Below are positions 34,201 to 47,900 of a DNA stretch of 64,000 nucleotides, in pieces. The stretch is from Strigops habroptila (lineage: Eukaryota > Chordata > Aves > Psittaciformes > Psittacidae): assembly GCF_004027225.2 (NCBI RefSeq), contig NC_046358.1:5360720-5424719 (forward strand), written 5' to 3'. Under the pieces are notes generated by a model that was given only the letters and a program-made list of their open reading frames with translations, was not told where the DNA came from and ran no database searches. Made by a program: the position numbers and the translations under genes. Numbering within the stretch: position 1 is the stretch's first letter; the number at the start of each line of letters is the position of its first letter.

Positions 34201-35051
34201 CAAGGTTTTATTTTGGTCTGCTAAGAGACAGCCTTACTGAGCAGACACTGTCTGGACAGTTCAAAAAGCCATTTGGAACCAATGTCTAAGAGATTTGCCT
34301 ACAAGGTCAGAGCCCCAAGGGAAATTTTCAAGTGATAGACCGCACATTTAAAAAGTTGGCCTCCCACACAGAGGACTTATTGTACTGCAAAAATATTTTG
34401 TTAGGGTGCTTGGTTACAATGGGCTTTATTCCTAAACCTGTAGATGGAGCTGAACTATGGTTTGTAACTGGATTCCTAACAAACCAGAGTGTTGAGGAAA
34501 GAAAATGGTGCGGTGCAATGAAGGGGTGCATGGAATAGAATGACTTGGAAAGCATTAGACAACATAGAAAAAAGCAAGAAGGACACAGAAAAGAGAAGAA
34601 AGAGATAGGAGGAGCCATGGTTATAGTCAGGGAGATGCTGATGCCCAGAGACAAGAAGTTACAGAGAAATGAAATATTAAAAATTTACAGGGAACAAGGG
34701 TAAGTGATGTCAAAGGGGAAGTCTGAGAGGCCTGGCAAAGCACAACGAAAGGGAGAGATTATTATCAAACCATCCAAAAAACTTCATAATGTTCAAAATT
34801 TGCTTTGTCATAAGCATTTACAATTTTTATGTGCAGATAAATGCTTTTTGAAGCCATAGCCTAGTGAGATTTAACCTTCCTACTCTAAACTGGTACACAG
34901 ATTCCATATAGATTTGCTAAAGTATGCAGGGGAAACTTTCAGACTGACTGTCGAAACAAATGTACCAGGAAAGGATACTTACATATCTCTTGCAGAAATC
35001 TGATTCAAAACTGTGCTATCAGTTAGAGAAATCTAGGAAAATTCACAAATG

Positions 35052-35340
35052 AATCATAGAATCATAGAATGGTTTGGGTTGGAAAGGACCTTAAGACCAT
35101 CCAGTTCCAACCCCCTGCCATGAGCAGGGATGCCTCACACTAGACCATGTCGCCCAAGGCTCTGTCCAGCCTGGCCTTGAACGCTGGGATGCTCCAGGGA
35201 TGGAGCATTTACCACTTCTTTGGGCAACCTGTTCCAGGGCCTCAGCACCCTCACAGTAAAGAACTTCTTCCTTATATTTAACCTGAACTTCCCCTGTTTA
35301 AGTTTGAATCCATCACCCCTTGTCCTATCACTACAATAGA
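35052..35340 (-). repeat. CR1 LINE 3' fragment, about 290 bp
   Basis: Antisense CR1 on the plus strand: AATCATAGAATCATAGAATG, GGTTGGAAAGGACCTTAAG, CCCCCTGCCATGAGCAGGG, CCTGGCCTTGAACGCTGG, ACAGTAAAGAACTTCTTCC and CACCCCTTGTCCTATCACTA. It is well preserved and is the clearest CR1 copy in the intergenic interval. Confidence 0.96.
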
Positions 35341-37385
35341 ACTGAAAAAAAAAAGAACTAATTTCATTCACAAACGAAAAGCAAGTTGTAATTTCTTTCA
35401 CTGGAATACTGTTCCTCTGCTGTTCTCTTCCAAATTCATATTGTACAACCAGCTAACAAAGAGACAAATCTATCCCCAAAAAGAAAATATGGAAAAGCAA
35501 TAAAGATCTCAGTTCTCCATTTCCTGGCAGTCTTCCCCAGTAACTATGACTCACCTTAAGATTATCAAAATACAGAATAACTTCAAAATAACAAACTAGC
35601 CATGAGTTATGAAATAGTGTAGCCGACACAAGTCATTGATTTTAAACACATTACAGAATTGTTATTGTTGCTATTAGTACTTTAGCAGTAGGTGAGAACA
35701 ACATTTGGATGAAACGATACATGTGCAAGAACCTAATTTGAAATCAAAGGCAACAAGAGAATGACAGAACCTATAGAAGTTGTTATTGGAGAGAAAAGAA
35801 GATAAAGTAAAAACCCAGCTGGTGACTTGCATTAAGTGTGTGACTTAGGTCATGTGAAAAATTTCTTTTTGAACAACAAATGACATCATCTCCCTTGCTC
35901 AGTTCAACTATCATTGTTTGGCTCATAGCTCATTAAAACACTACAAAATTAAAAGTACTGACATAGTCATGACTAAATGGTTAGTTAAAAACAGACCTTA
36001 AAACTCTGCATAAACTTCCCTATCATGTGCTTTGTGTTTCTCATGGTTTCAAACATCCCAATTCTACTGAGAAAACAACCTGTTGTACCACTACTATATG
36101 AAGGTTTATAGAACTGTGCTATAATGTCATAGGCTGTTCTCTCAATAGATCTCAAAAGATTTTACTCTTCTTTAGACACAGCATCTTACTTCAAACAGGG
36201 CACTGAACATGTACCCCCTCCATGACCAACAGAGAAAATAAAGGCATAGAGCATGCAAGTGGCCAGGTAATGACTCTAGGAGCAAAAAACCTAACTCAAT
36301 ATCCTAGATTACAAGCCAGACCCCAAACCACTGTGGATCATACACTTCTATATTAGTAGTTGCAATTCTATTTTCTTTATGAAATCCACCTTTCGATAAA
36401 AGTGATTTGGAGGTTACAGGTAATCGAAGTGACATTTCTGCAAGTATTTGAGGGTTGAAAGAGAACACCAAATGTAGTAGGATGAGAGCTCAAGATGGAG
36501 GTGGTCAGAAAACGGAGCACAGCAATGTAGCTTTAATGCAAGGACAGGTAAAGGCAAAGGAAAATTTTGGGGATTTGGAGGGTGATATTATTAGAAGCAG
36601 CAGATTAGTCACCTTTCATGTTGGGGAGAAGTTATTTATAGCTCTTTGTTTTCCACATGGTTTGCTGTGGGATTTTGACAGAAAACACATGCTTATCTGT
36701 GTTTGGCAATATGGGGAAGAGGATAGACTGAGTTTAAGAGCCCAGCAAGACTTCAGAGCTCTTATTTTGCCAATGCAATTAGTAGTTTTCCAGCTGTGGC
36801 TCTTTGAAAAACTTCCATTGAGTATCTTTAGTAATTTGTGATAGGATAAAATAAAAGGTCTTAATTTTGGATAGAATGTTCTTGGACACTGAATGCCCAT
36901 GAAATTAATTCAGTTATACATGGAACATTTACTTTGGATTTTTTCCCTTGGGATTAATTTGACATTTGTCAGATTATCACCAGGAAATCAGGACAACCCA
37001 AGTACAGACTTGTCACCAAGTCTCTAAAATTCAAACTTGTGTTTATCAACTGTTTATTACTCTCCATTCCTGAGAGACTGAGAGGATAAGCAGATGGTCT
37101 GCAAATCAAAACTGTAATATTTGGGGTTTGATGGAAGATATTCATTTTGGCCAAGAGGCATGTACAGTCTTGCCTGCTGTTTATTTCCATCACTCAAAAA
37201 ACTGGCTGCAAAATAGCTGTTCCTAGCCATCACGTGCCTATGCTAGGATGGGCTTTGTTATGTAATTGAACCTGCTGTAGAACAATAAATGAACAGTCAT
37301 TATTTGGATAATACAGAGCAAAATGGTAGTTTGACAGGTCTTTCAACTACAGAGGATAGGCCTATTTCTGTTGCAGGATGGACAC

Positions 37386-37590
37386 AAATTCAAATTAGAA
37401 AAGGTGAGACAGAGAATGATGATCTGAAAAGGCTTTTTCCCTGAGAGGTTATTTAAGCACAAAGTCTTAAAGTCCTCCACATCTGTCATGAAGGAGCTGC
37501 TTTTTCAAAGCCTGCTAAAAGGGGGCTGGCCCTGCTAACAGGCGAGGAGATGGTCTCAATGCACTAATGGTTCTTTCCATCCAAATTTCC
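37386..37590 (+). repeat. Possible very old CR1 fragment
   Basis: GGAGATGGTCTCAATGC followed by GGTTCTTTCCATCC resembles the end of an ancient CR1, and CTTTTTCCCTGAGAGG upstream resembles its internal part. Matches are weak and the tail is lost. Confidence 0.3.
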
Positions 37591-39167
37591 TGTGTGTGTC
37601 ACAGCTGCTGGTCTGTGCAGCTGTCTCTGGTTTGTGTGTTTTTTTGCCTACCCCATCTCATGTTTATAAATGGCTTATCATTTTATATTGCAGATGAGGG
37701 AGATGAAGATTAAGAAATACTACTCTGATTTCTGGTCACAAAACCCCCAACAAACAAATGTCTGTCCTGTTTGTAATTCAATAGTAAATACCAACACATT
37801 CTTACTCAGACAGAATTTTGCCCTTGGGCTTTAGATTTTTCTTTGTTTTCTTTTTGTTCTCCAGGCACATATGGCCATGGATTTATCCCCTGCCAAAGGC
37901 TTTAGAAGGCCTCACTCCTTGTGAACTCCATCAAGTGTCACTCTTCCCTCTGCAGAGGTGATTTACAGGAAATGCATAAAAGAGTACAATCAGTTTCCCT
38001 ATTTATTTGTGGGATTCAACAAATTTCAAAGCAGATATGGGGCAATGAGAACTTTTAGTGATGGAACCTTATGGGAGCTGCCACCAACCTCCTGGTACAA
38101 TGAATATATCCCCCTGGGACATGATGGGGGGCACTGGTTCTAGTCATGGGTGCCTTCCGGCAGGCTGAAGCAGGTGCTATCACCCTCTGATTCCTTCAGC
38201 TTTCTCTCATTTCATTCAGCAGTTCTTAGCCAAATTCACTTGTCATCACCTAGAGGTGAAGATAACAGCTCGAGACAAAAAGAAATGACTGATGAAAAGC
38301 CCATCCCAACCACTCCAAAGCTCACCCACTGTGGCAGGTAGTAGATTGGCACTGGTTTGTAAGAGCATTGCTCTTGCAATGCTCATGCTGCCCACCCATC
38401 TTGTGTTCATGTCATCCTCCTTTTCCCTTTTCATTTTTTGGGCAGATAGACCTCAGTTGCTGAGTGTTGCTTCAGTGTAAAATAACACATGGTGCTTGTG
38501 GTGTGGGAAGGAAGCTGGCTGTGAGAGATAAAGGTTGAGGTTAAGAGCAGACCGACTGTTACACTCCTGGGGCTTTGCTGCTCTTTGTATAACCTTGGTG
38601 CGGCTGGGTGATACAAATCAGCACTACCTTTTCTGATAAAATCCATCTACAAGAGGCAAGCAGCAGCCATACCTCCACATCTTTTTTGTAGTTCCAAAGT
38701 GGACAGCTCAAAGGTTAGTTTTCCATTATATTACTGACAGAGAAAAGAGACCAACCAAGTTTGGTTGGGGCTCAGAGACCTATGAGAGAAACTGAAGGGA
38801 AAAAAATATCAGAGGACCTGCAAGAAACAAAAGCCTTGGGGGAAATTCCAAGATTGCCAAAGGAAAGAACAGTCGCTGCGAATGTTTGTGCAAAACCACA
38901 ATCTTCTCCTTCCGTCCTGCAAGGACTAGTGCAACTCACTTTGAAAGAGAAAGAAAGAATCAAGAGAGCAAGCAGCACTTCTCCCAGCTGTCCCACTCTG
39001 CAAAGCCCCACTGCTTTACTTCACTCAAACCAGCAGGCAGGCAGAAATGCAAAATCATGCCATTTGTGACCTACAGAAACAAAGCCTAATGTTTGCATGG
39101 GAGGGGAGACATAGAGTCAAGCTTATCACCAACTGGAAAAAATGCAGAGTAGAAATGTGCAGGTTGC

Positions 39168-39188
39168 TTTATTTATTTATTTATTTAT
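39168..39188. repeat. (TTTA)n microsatellite
   Basis: About five copies of TTTA in an AT-rich context. There are no associated features. Confidence 0.95.
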
Positions 39189-42100
39189 CCCTTTCCCTTC
39201 ATGCAAGCCTTAATTATTTTTTCTTCCCAGGAAATGCAAATCCTAAGTGAAGTCCAGCTTCATTGCACATAATCATAGACACTGAGACTGTTGGTTTTGA
39301 AAGCTAGAGACTGAACCTAACGATTCTGGAAGATGCTGCACCAAAATCAATGTTTAACTCTTTTATTAAAATCAGGAAGCATTGAAAAAATAGAGATCTG
39401 AGCTGATCTCCTCAAAGTGGTCCTTAACCCATCTTAAATTAAAATCTTCTTCCTGATCTTCTGCAGTTTTAAGCAGTAAGGAAAGTTCTTACAATCCTGA
39501 GGGCTACAGAGTAAGCAAATGTGGGTTTACCAGGTGGGTCTATGGCAGCTGCAGTCTCTCACTTTCCTATGTCCAGAGCAGAACAAATATTGTCCAACCA
39601 TTCTGCCATCTGATTCAGACACAAGCTCTCTGCTCAAAGGGAAAAAGTACTGTGAGCATCTGCATAATTAAAACCTGGGACAAGCATAATGTTAAATAAA
39701 GCTTAAACTGCTAAAAAATTTCACAAAGAAGGGAAGCAAAATCTGCTCTTTCTCTGAGGTCAGCTCTATCCTGAACATAGCTCTGGTTCTGTCGCAAAAT
39801 CCTGATGTAAGGAAGTTATTCCCTCTAAGAAAATTTGGTGGAACCGGAATGGAATTGGCAGGTAGAAACCCTCTGTCATTCAAAAATATATACTTTGTAT
39901 ATTTTAGAAACTGATGTTAGTCAAGCAAATCTAAAGCATTTGCTTTAAGCAAAAGTAAAGCTAACGATGTTTTTTTTCCCTTAAGCTCTGATTACACCAA
40001 GAAAAGCTGAAAGTATTTTACTGCACTGGTTTAACTTCAAAAGTACTACTGATCCTATAAAATACTTTATAGAACATATGCAACTCTGAAGAGGACTGGA
40101 CTATTTAGTAGTAAAATATCTAGTCTAAAAGTTCCAGCAACTGCAGTTGAAACCAAGAGAGCTCAAGGCCTGTGAAAAGCAAATCTTAAGTGTGTAAGAA
40201 AAGAACATTCTGTTTTCCTTTCACACTGTAGAAACTGTAAACAGAGTCAGAGTTTGAATTAAAATTACACTTCAATTAATGTAATAAAAATGTTTTGACT
40301 TAATGTAGAATTAAGAAATTTATGGACTAAAATATATGTTAGTTTGAAAGTAAGGAAACTGTGTTTTGGTCTTTCAGCCTTCCTTTCATTGTTCTCTTTC
40401 TGCATTGCTCCAATTCTTTGTCAGTTTTTTCAGCTAACAAAAAATAATCAAATAAACCTGAACCATATTTCACAAAACCAGTTCTAAAGAATTCTAGCTC
40501 AGCAAAATTAGATTATGAGGGGTTAAAAGAAGCTGCTGACTGCTGAAAATACAGTATGGATACAGAGCAAACAGAGTGATTCCCTTGCCAGTGAATTTAG
40601 GAGAATAAAGGGACAGAGTGAAGTGTGCAGAATAATTTTCAAATTAAAAAAAAATCAGAACAGATAGTTTTGAAGTAAGAACTGTATGTTATAGAATGGC
40701 TAGTGGGGAAATGATCCCAGTAAATAAAGAAATAAATAATCTTGCTCCCAGTGAAGGCCTATAAAGCTGCGCATTTATGGACTTTACCTGAGGCCTTCTA
40801 TACTCTTGGTAACAAGAGCTGAAAGGAAAACTAGAGGAGCCAGCTCAGAGCCTGCCCAGGCAGAGTCATAGGCCGGAGGGATACCAGCAGCTTGGCATTT
40901 TGAAACAGTTATCTCTGAAAAAATAGTTAGAAATAATTGCTTGAAATGAAATCAAACATAACTAACTTAGCTTCCTGTAGGATAGATTTCATTCTTCAAA
41001 ACACTGATCATGTCCACATTTTAAAGTCTGTTTCCCATTTTCTTATCTGTACCCAAATAATAGAGCTTAATACAAGTCATACTTTTGTTCACAGAGGGAG
41101 GGTTTTTCTAGTTTAAAAGGCAATTTCGTACCTACTTGACTTGAAAAAGGCTAATTCAAATCCAACCAATCAGTGCTTTCTCTACCAGAAAAAATCTTTC
41201 TGACTACAAGAATCTCTCAGCTTCCTAAGCACCTAAAAGTCACTAGTCCTGAACACTTTCTGAGTTCATTTGCATAAAATGTACCCCTCTCCTTCTATTT
41301 CTTGCCTCACACATTAGATTATTTTCATACTGCATATTAGACCACTAATAAGGTACAAATTTAAGACAGCGTGATCTAGTCTAATAAGCACCCAAAGTTT
41401 AAGAGGACTGAAAACTCCCGGCTTCTGTGATCATATTCGTTGGCTCTGTGATTTAGCGCAATGAAAATCAGTGATAACGTGTGATTTTTCAACTCAGAAC
41501 ATAAATTTATATCTGCAGAAGTTAGTAATACTCACTTTGGGTAGGTCATAAGGAAAAAAAATCAATCTCAGTAAATATTAAGCTGGAAACAGGTTGAGAC
41601 AAATCATCAGATCTCTGGAAAATGTCTGGAATCAAATTGCAATTTGTAGTCAAAACTGAATAAAGTAAATGAGGAAGAACTGGTGGAATGGTTTGTTTCT
41701 GAATGTTTGGTTTCCAGGGTAGATTTTCACAGTAACAGGCATGAAAAGGATCTCTGCCTTGCTCAGGACAAGTTATTTTTCATATTTACATGGCCAGGAG
41801 ATGGAGTCCCAGAAGTCCAATCTTAAGTACATGCACAATATTCCAAAAGGGACAGAATTCAATGAGACCTCGTATTTAAGTGAGCTAGTGATTTTTTTTT
41901 ATTACTTTTTTTTGTGGCTGCAGAGTGCTAAGACATAAGGATATGTTGATTTGTCCAAAAAAATAATAGATCATTAAGTCCTTCATGGAAAATCTGTGAC
42001 AAGTGTGTGAACTGGAACATTTTACTAAAACCAAACAGAACCAGCCATATATTTTGCCTAGTTTGCCACCAAGAGAAAAGCATAACTGTATCATAGTTTT

Positions 42101-44230
42101 CAGGAGAAAAGGCATAAACAGCATAGCAGTATTCTGTCCAGTAAACTTCATGATTTTATTCATATATTTATAACTTTGAAAATAGCCAGTAGACAGAATA
42201 ACCAGCTGAAGAGAGAGATGTTAGATCAAAATGAACAGAATATGGATGTGTTAATATTGGAACTAGTTCTGTTACTAATCTCTGTGCACACTTGAAATGA
42301 AAACATATTTTATGGCAGGAAAAAAACCCCACAGTTACAAGCTTTAGAAAAATTCCAGTGTGTGCTGTTAGGAGAGCTAACGTAATGAGGGGAGTTACAA
42401 GACAAACTGAAGTTGCCTGCTGAATGACTGGGCAAAACAGAACTAATCTGTATATAATGTGTTCCTTCAAAAGGAAGTATTGTGAAGTTTTCATCTCGGA
42501 TTAAGTATTTTCAAAGTAAACTGTGCTGGAAGTGTTCTAAACTCCATTCTAAAGCAATTGGAGAACAGAAATCTGGATAGAAGGCTCCCTATAGTAACAG
42601 CAGCAGGTAAAATGTTCACTTCACTTTTGGTAGAATTGCATGTCCATTCACCATAGAGCAGGATCAATTGAACTGTGACAGAGAAAGAAAACACATAGAA
42701 GCTAGTGCTGAGAGACAAAGACTCAACTCTGCTGAATAAAGTATTTGTCTGTAATCCACATCCAGGCAAGATCACTTAAAGATTCTATATACAATTTTGC
42801 TGCATTAGTAAACCCAGGCCAACTTCCTAGCGATGTTTCTTTTATGTTCTGATGGCACTATCTTCAAACCTACACTTACTCTCTGTGTAGGACTTTCAGC
42901 ACTCTTGCAGTGTAGCTCTTAATATTCTCCATCTTCCTGGAACACTGAACACCAGATTTCAGGATTCTGACTGCATTTCTCAGTTTGGTTGGAGTTGTGG
43001 GAATAATTGACAATTCCTAGCTGAATCCAAAAAAAAGGAAAAAAAAAAAGAAGACAGGGAATTGGTTTCACTCCAAATAATTTTTACCATTTTCTCACAA
43101 AAATGGAAATCCTCCTAGATTTAAATATGAGTTGCAAGAAATATTTGTTTCAAACCAAAACAACATACTTTTTAATTTCAAATTTTGAAACAAGAACCAA
43201 TTCTGGCTTCAAAAGCTTCAACTGTTGACAAAACAATTAAGAGAATTTAAGAAGAATTTACAAATAGTTTGTTTTCCAGGACCAGATCCTCAAATCTGCA
43301 TTTGTTGGACAAATGAAACATCTAGCAGAAAACTAATGCGTAGATCTAGTCTCAGTAGCTAATGTCATCTTCCTGCCTCCTTATTATTGCATTTCTTTTG
43401 CAGCAGCTTCTCTAATTCAAAAACCCTGCTTCTTTTTAATTTAAAAGCTCCTACTAAAATTTAATTTGCCCATCATCCAGGACATAAACCTGCTTTTTGT
43501 TTTTCTCCACTCTGATTTTGCAGAACAATTTTTCAAGATGATTTTAGTACCCAAACACAACAAAACCCCTCGAAGTTCAAACCCTTTTGCACATTGTATC
43601 TCTCTGGTCTCTTTTGCTTGTTGTGGAAAATCCTGTTCTTCTCTTTCAGTCATTCTTATTTCTATTCTACGCATCCCCAAGGTATGGTGTTTCCTACTTA
43701 GAGCAGTTCCTCCTGCTCCTCCTTTTATATGCAGAAGGCACCTCTATTTTCTGTAATGCTGTGGCACAGTCCTTTCTCTGCAACCATGAGAGCGAGAAGT
43801 ACTTTTTCTTGTTTAGTAAGAAAAACATCCGAATCACCAGATATACATATAAATCTCCACCCTAAAAACACCCAGTTCTTCCATGTTGCCAAGGAAATGA
43901 GTACATAGTTAATCACGACGAACAAAACACAGTCCTCTCCACCTTCTCTATTTCTTTCAGCCTGTCAGCCCTCCAGACAAACAGCTTCTTACCACATTTC
44001 TGTACAAATTTGGGGGATGAAACAAAATAATTAAGAAAAAGTCTTCACATTCTGGGTAAGAGCATCCTACTTTAGCAGATGTAAGTGGCAGTGACAGAAA
44101 AACATGGGACATGTTGATGACTGAATTAGGTTACAGGCCAGAGAAACTGAAGCCAGGAGTTGCACAGGGACCCAGAGGTCAGCAGATTTCTTGTCTCTCT
44201 CTCTGTGTACCCTGCAGTGTTCTGTTAGCA

Positions 44231-44371
44231 TTTTGCAATAGGCTCAGCAGCTAAGTTTTTGGGGTGGGTGTAAGAGTGCACCACTTCTGCGGTGGCCGTT
44301 GTGCTTCCTGTTTTCTCAAGGCTGATGGAGACGAGCTGGCGGGGCTGCTGATTTTGAAACAGGGGCAGCTG
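44231..44371. promoter_or_regulatory. Candidate SPI1 distal enhancer (haematopoietic motif cluster)
   Basis: Within 140 bases lie a C/EBP-like TTTTGCAAT (44231-44239), a RUNX-like TGCGGT (44288-44293), a MYB-like GCCGTT (44295-44300, AACGGC on the other strand), an ETS/PU.1 site GCTTCCTGTTTT (44303-44314) and an E-box CAGCTG (44366-44371). The block is more GC-rich than the surrounding tens of kilobases. It lies about 15.9 kb upstream of the SPI1 ATG. In mammals an upstream regulatory element at about -14 kb (mouse) or -17 kb (human) is bound by PU.1, RUNX1 and C/EBP. Orthology to that element is inferred from position and motif content only. Confidence 0.35.
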
Positions 44372-44930
44372 CATGATTGCCTTGTGAGAGCTCAGAATGA
44401 ATCACCAGCTCATCCTTATAGAAAAATCCCGAAGCTTTCCAGAGCTGGAACTCTAACTCTGGTGGCGTTGGGCTACCTGCTTGTGCATTGAGGAGAGGGT
44501 GGGGAATGCCCAGAACACCAAACAGTCAAAAATCAAAGAGCCAGACCACAACGGATCATGAGATTAGTTCATAAATCATACAACTTTTGGAAAAGATTTT
44601 TTTCTGTTAATTTAATTTCCATTCTTTGAGATACATCCCATAATTATATATTTCATATATATTTCATAATATGAAAAACATGAAGTATCATGAGACTTTA
44701 ACTAAAACCACAAATCATTAACATTGGATGGACAGGAAGGTAACTGAAACACAGAACTACCTTTACACACGTTTTGACCGATAAAGATTCAAACCATTGG
44801 AAGGTTCAAGGATACACAAAATTCAGTTTGTTGGTAAAATAAGGGAGCTTTTTGGTTAAAGACAGGAAAGAAAGGGAAACTACATTAACAACAAAAGATT
44901 TTCTTATGTAGGATAAAAGATGCAGAATAT

Positions 44931-44993
44931 GGGGTTGGAACTAGATGATCTTTAAGGTCCATTCGAACCCAAACCATTCTGTGATTCTATGAA
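44931..44993 (+). repeat. CR1 LINE 3' tail, short fragment
   Basis: GGGGTTGGAACTAGATGATC, TTTAAGGTCC, CGAACCCAAACCATTCTGTG and ATTCTATGAAT. Only about 63 bases remain. It has the AACCCAAACC wording, unlike the CCCTAAC copies at 3053, 6370 and 10877. Confidence 0.9.
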
Positions 44994-47900
44994 TAAATCT
45001 ATCAACAAACAACTTTATCCAGTTAGTATTAAAACTTTTGTATCAATATAAGAAAGACATTCCAGACCTGTTTACAAGTAACTACAATATAACCAGGATT
45101 ACAGAAGGTGGTTCCCTGATCAGGACACTCTCAAAACTGAAATGAATATTTGAAGCACCAGCTTGCAAGAACAAATCAAGCCCACTAATCAAAGCAAACC
45201 AAAGCACCCACCCCCCACGCCCCCCAAACCAAACAAAAATGGAGTTAAATTCATCCTGTAGTTTGAGCTCCAGACTCACATTGGCCCCTAGATTGTCTAG
45301 AAATTTGAGGCTAACACCTGTTAGGTAACATGCTAATAAATATGCTTGAGAAACCTTGCATAGCCAAGGCAGTGCATATTTTACCATGCACTAAGCTCAC
45401 TGAATTAAATATTAGGCTTTCCTCTATGCTTTGGGTTATCCATCACAGCACTAGCCATTTTTGGCAAACTAATATGATTCTTTTTTAACCTGTTTCAGTT
45501 CAGATCCAAGCTTCCCAGCCTGCTCCAGATAGTTTCATGATTAAAGCCTTAATTCATTACTGTTGTCTTCAGTGCCATGGCCAAAAAACAGCCCAGGTCT
45601 GTATTTTGGAAACAGGACTGATGCAAAAGGAAAGGAGATAGTGAGACAATAAGAGCCTAGAAAACCTCTCTTAAGGTTGAAAGGAGCAGTGGTTAAAGGA
45701 AGAGCTCGTAGGACCCTCCTGGGGAGATATTTGTGGTCACTCCTGACATTTGGAGCCAGGTCAGAGAGGAACAGAGACTACTATTTAAACCAAATAGCTC
45801 TGTTACTCCTTGATCTTATTGTATGTCTCATGCCTCAATGTGATCGTATGTTCAACCCAACTGACTGTCAAATGTTTACATTGTGTTGGATGCATTTAAC
45901 ACACATGCTAGAGAATGGTTTTGTATTTCACTACCTGTATGCTAATACCTCTGCTTTTAATCATCTGTTTGAACCACTTGCTACAGTGTCTAAAATACCC
46001 CCAAATATTTGCACATCATTTTCCACTTCCCAGACCTTCACACCCTCCCACTCTTGCCTGGCCCTGCATAATCTTAGACTGTAGTTTACATAAATATTCA
46101 ATATGGATGAATGTCCCTCTACTTTCTGAATTCTTGCCATAGGCCTGCCCTGAGTTTTCACAGAGAAGTGAATACGAAAGAGCTTGAGTTCCTCTCCCCG
46201 CACTGCATTTGTTTCACTTTCTCCGCTTTTCACTCACTGATTTAATCTGCAGCTCTCTGAGCTCAAGTGTAGGGTTCCTGAATTCTGAGTTCATAGGATG
46301 AAGAGCTGCTGGAGGATGCAAGAAATGAGGACATGCCATTAGATATCTTGCCGATCTGGCTCAGTGGCTCTACATTTAAAAGTGCATTTATTAACCAACA
46401 TTCTTTACTGAAAATCTCATCAAGCCTGCTTAGCAGTTTCTACCCAGGGGTTGCATTTAAAACATTAGAATAAGAAAGAGCACATCCCAGTATCCCTACC
46501 ATACCACTGAGCAAAACTCTGAGAATCAGTCTATGGGGTATTATAAGATAACTTACTTATTTTCCCTCCCTAGCTTTAGAAGCAGAACAACTGCAGTCTC
46601 CCCAGTCACATGCATCTTTGAGGGTCTGGCGTGCAGCTCAGCTTGCAGCAGTATGGAGCTAGCATGGTTCTTGTGGAGCAATTCCTTATAAACTCAACTG
46701 AGGTGTTCACAAACTGAAGCAGTGTAGACAGATGCAGGCAAGTCTTGGAACTTGAGAGGAAATGCAGTGCCAAAAGATGTGGAGTGTGATCAAATGCATG
46801 TAGATGGTGGTAAAGAAAGACAAAATCTAGGGACATGTAATCTATGGATTCACTAGTGTTCATTATTTTGGATGACATGATGAATGATACTAACTTTCCC
46901 AAAATGTACAACAGTATTTTCTGGAACTGAACTAGCACAGAAGATCAAATCTCATCACTTTGCAGTTACTGGTGTACAACGGCAGCTCCAAAGCTAATGC
47001 ATGAGGAAGGAGGCCTTCGCAGACCTGTGTGATAAACCTGCCCAGTCCTTTGGAACCACATACCATGAGTGACAGAGCCCATACTGACCAGAAAGGCAAG
47101 CTGCTATCTGGAAACTGGCTACCCCAGACTGCTCCAGGTCCGTGGCTAACTATCAAGTCAACTGTCAGACTGCTAGGTGGGGGAGGAGGGGGTTGCAGTG
47201 TTATGAAAGTTGTTTATCCACTGATTATCAGCAGCAAGAACGTACACGAAGTAACAGCAGCCTTTTGCAGGCAGAGCCTCTGAATTGCATTATGGCAGCA
47301 GAGGATGCACTGTGCCCATGGTTTGTGCTCCAGCAGAAACCTGTAAGTTAGCAAAAAACAATCCTATCCTTTCTTCCTCAAGGCTTGATAAACACAGACT
47401 GATCAAAACTAATGTGGACAACAGTAGCAAAGTGTGGGATGTGAAAGTTCTAGCACGTGTATATGCAAAGTTGGGCAATCTGGAACCTTATTCTTTTCCA
47501 CAGAGATAGTAATCAGCAGAGTCCACTCCAGACACTGCTAGTCTGCAGTTTTGTCCTTTCATGCAACATCGGTGTTTTCACCTCAGATGGTCAGGAGGGA
47601 TGGGCATGAATACAAGCTTGAGCTTGAAGCGATCAGATAAATCTTAAGTCTGTTAAAGAGGAAAAGTTGCGGTGACAGAATTTCTCAGAATTTAGCAAAT
47701 TCATATCACTGCATAGAAGAACATACCTGCAAGACATTGCAGGGCTGCACTGGATGACAATTCAAGAAGTAGTTTATAATTCAGGGCTCAATTCTCATTT
47801 TTCAGGTAACTTCTTTTTTTCTGCTCAGGACCAAGAGCATGTTATACCAAACCTACGAGTTTTTTTAATTTGGATAAAATAGTATGGAATATGGATGAAG

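Noticed and set aside
36455..36841. 128-codon plus-strand ORF
   Set aside because: Unrecognised, with no supporting gene structure; likely chance.
45677..46084. 135-codon plus-strand ORF in the intergenic interval
   Set aside because: No domain or known similarity, no splice or promoter context, and its length is within chance expectation for 64 kb in six frames.
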